This document shows, piece by piece, positions 5,001 to 5,621 of a stretch of 5,621 nucleotides of DNA. Position 1 is the stretch's first letter. Every line of letters begins with the position of its first letter. Under the pieces are notes generated by a model that worked only from the letters and a program-made list of their open reading frames with translations, was not told the origin of the DNA and searched no databases. The stretch lies in assembly GCA_002329525.1 (NCBI GenBank), contig DCTI01000159.1:1-5621 (forward strand), read 5' to 3'. A program made the translations under genes and the position numbers. The stretch comes from Negativicutes bacterium UBA1444. Lineage in GTDB: Bacteria > Bacillota > Negativicutes > UBA1444.

Positions 5001-5621
5001 CTATTGGCTGCGTTTCTGGTTGAAATAAACGACCGCCACGGCAATGCCGCCGATGATATCGGTGATCAGGCCGGGAATCATCAGCATCAGGGCGCCAACC
5101 AACAATAATGCCCGTTCCCAGAGCAAACACTTGCGGAACAGCCAGTTCTCCAGTGCCGCGCTTAATGCGATGACACCCACAACCGCTGTGATAATCGCCT
5201 CGACAAGGTCGACCGTAGAGTATTTGCCGGCAAACATCAGCATCGGCGAATATACGGCCAGGAATGGCACCAGGAATCCGGCGACCCCCAGACGGGTCGA
5301 AGTCCAACCGACTTTATAAGGGCTGGCTCCGGCAATACCGGCGGCGGTAAAGGCAGCCAGACACACCGGCGGCGTCAGGTTGGACAAACAAGCGAAATAG
5401 AACACGAAGAAGTGAGCAATCAACGGCATGACACCCAATTTGATCAGAGCCGGCGCCGCAATCGTCGCACCGACGATATAGCAGGCGGTGGTCGGCAGGC
5501 CCATGCCGAGGATCAGCATGGTGATCATGGTCAAAATCAAGGTCAATAACAGGTTGTTTTGCGAGAAGGAAAGGATGTTGGCGCCGAACGTCAACCCTAG
5601 GCTGGTGAGGGAACTCACACT
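5001..5621 (-). CDS. TRAP transporter fused permease (DctQM-type, 4TM/12TM), C-terminal part (5' end outside window)
   Basis: The frame is open to the window edge. About 206 residues of the C terminus are visible, ending at TAG (5003-5001). The segment TMLILGMGLPTTACYIVGATIAAPALIKLGV and the following FACLSNLTPPVCLAAFTAAGIAGASPYKVG are characteristic of the large DctM-like subunit of TRAP transporters. They match especially the fused small + large permeases that work with TAXI-type binding proteins to import carboxylates or related anions using an ion gradient. About five to six hydrophobic helices follow one another, including the unusual C-terminal extension (ALENWLFRKCLLWERALLLVGALMLMIPGLITDIIGG) seen in the fused class. 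A GTG at 5618 is in frame but is internal, not the true start. The binding-protein gene is expected upstream, outside the window. The substrate is unknown; adjacency to an acyl-CoA dehydrogenase hints at an organic acid. Confidence 0.9.
   Translation of the reverse strand, partial: SVSSLTSLGLTFGANILSFSQNNLLLTLILTMITMLILGMGLPTTACYIVGATIAAPALIKLGVMPLIAHFFVFYFACLSNLTPPVCLAAFTAAGIAGASPYKVGWTSTRLGVAGFLVPFLAVYSPMLMFAGKYSTVDLVEAIITAVVGVIALSAALENWLFRKCLLWERALLLVGALMLMIPGLITDIIGGIAVAVVYFNQKRSQ

Noticed and set aside
4975..5307. A 110-codon minus-strand frame overlapping the TRAP permease end
   Set aside because: It is in another frame, with an Arg/Gly/Pro-rich composition, while the overlapping frame is a clear membrane protein with TRAP motifs.

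Overview
The window looks like a piece of bacterial chromosome of moderate GC. It carries a tRNA-Val, a c-di-GMP signalling pair, an acyl-CoA dehydrogenase and the ends of two further genes. Strong Shine-Dalgarno sites (AAGGAGG, GGGAGGG), consensus sigma-70-type promoters and intrinsic terminators with U-tracts give a Firmicute-like style. The first gene, however, ends like an outer-membrane beta-barrel protein with a C-terminal Phe. A diderm Firmicute (Negativicutes, for example a Sporomusa/Pelosinus-like anaerobe) fits best. This is inference, and a Desulfobacterota/Geobacter-type host is not excluded.

Layout. Positions 1-411 (+) hold the C-terminal part of a probable beta-barrel protein. 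It converges on a minus-strand operon, and a long symmetrical hairpin at 442-486 lies between them and can end transcription from both sides. The operon (3224 to 559, minus) encodes a PstS-like substrate-binding lipoprotein. Fourteen bases later comes a membrane-anchored GGDEF + HD-GYP protein that can in principle both make and degrade c-di-GMP. Upstream of the lipoprotein is a leader of about 220-290 bases with tandem TTGACTACTT repeats, a candidate promoter and a perfect 16-bp palindrome. Next is a tRNA-Val(GAC) gene (3638 to 3562, minus) with consensus promoter boxes and its own intrinsic terminator. Upstream of that, still on the minus strand, is a complete acyl-CoA dehydrogenase (4867 to 3734) with its own good promoter. 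The window ends in the C-terminal part of a fused TRAP-transporter permease (5621 to 5001, minus).

How the genes may work together. The most interesting unit is the lipoprotein plus the GGDEF/HD-GYP protein. The binding protein has no transporter genes beside it, and its partner has an extracytoplasmic sensory segment between two membrane helices. This suggests a ligand-sensing input to c-di-GMP, like NspS-MbaA in Vibrio but built from a PstS-type protein and an HD-GYP hydrolase. The GGDEF domain has an intact GGEEF motif but an RxxE instead of RxxD inhibitory site. The TRAP permease and acyl-CoA dehydrogenase could serve uptake and CoA-linked metabolism of a carboxylate, but the sequence supports only their adjacency.
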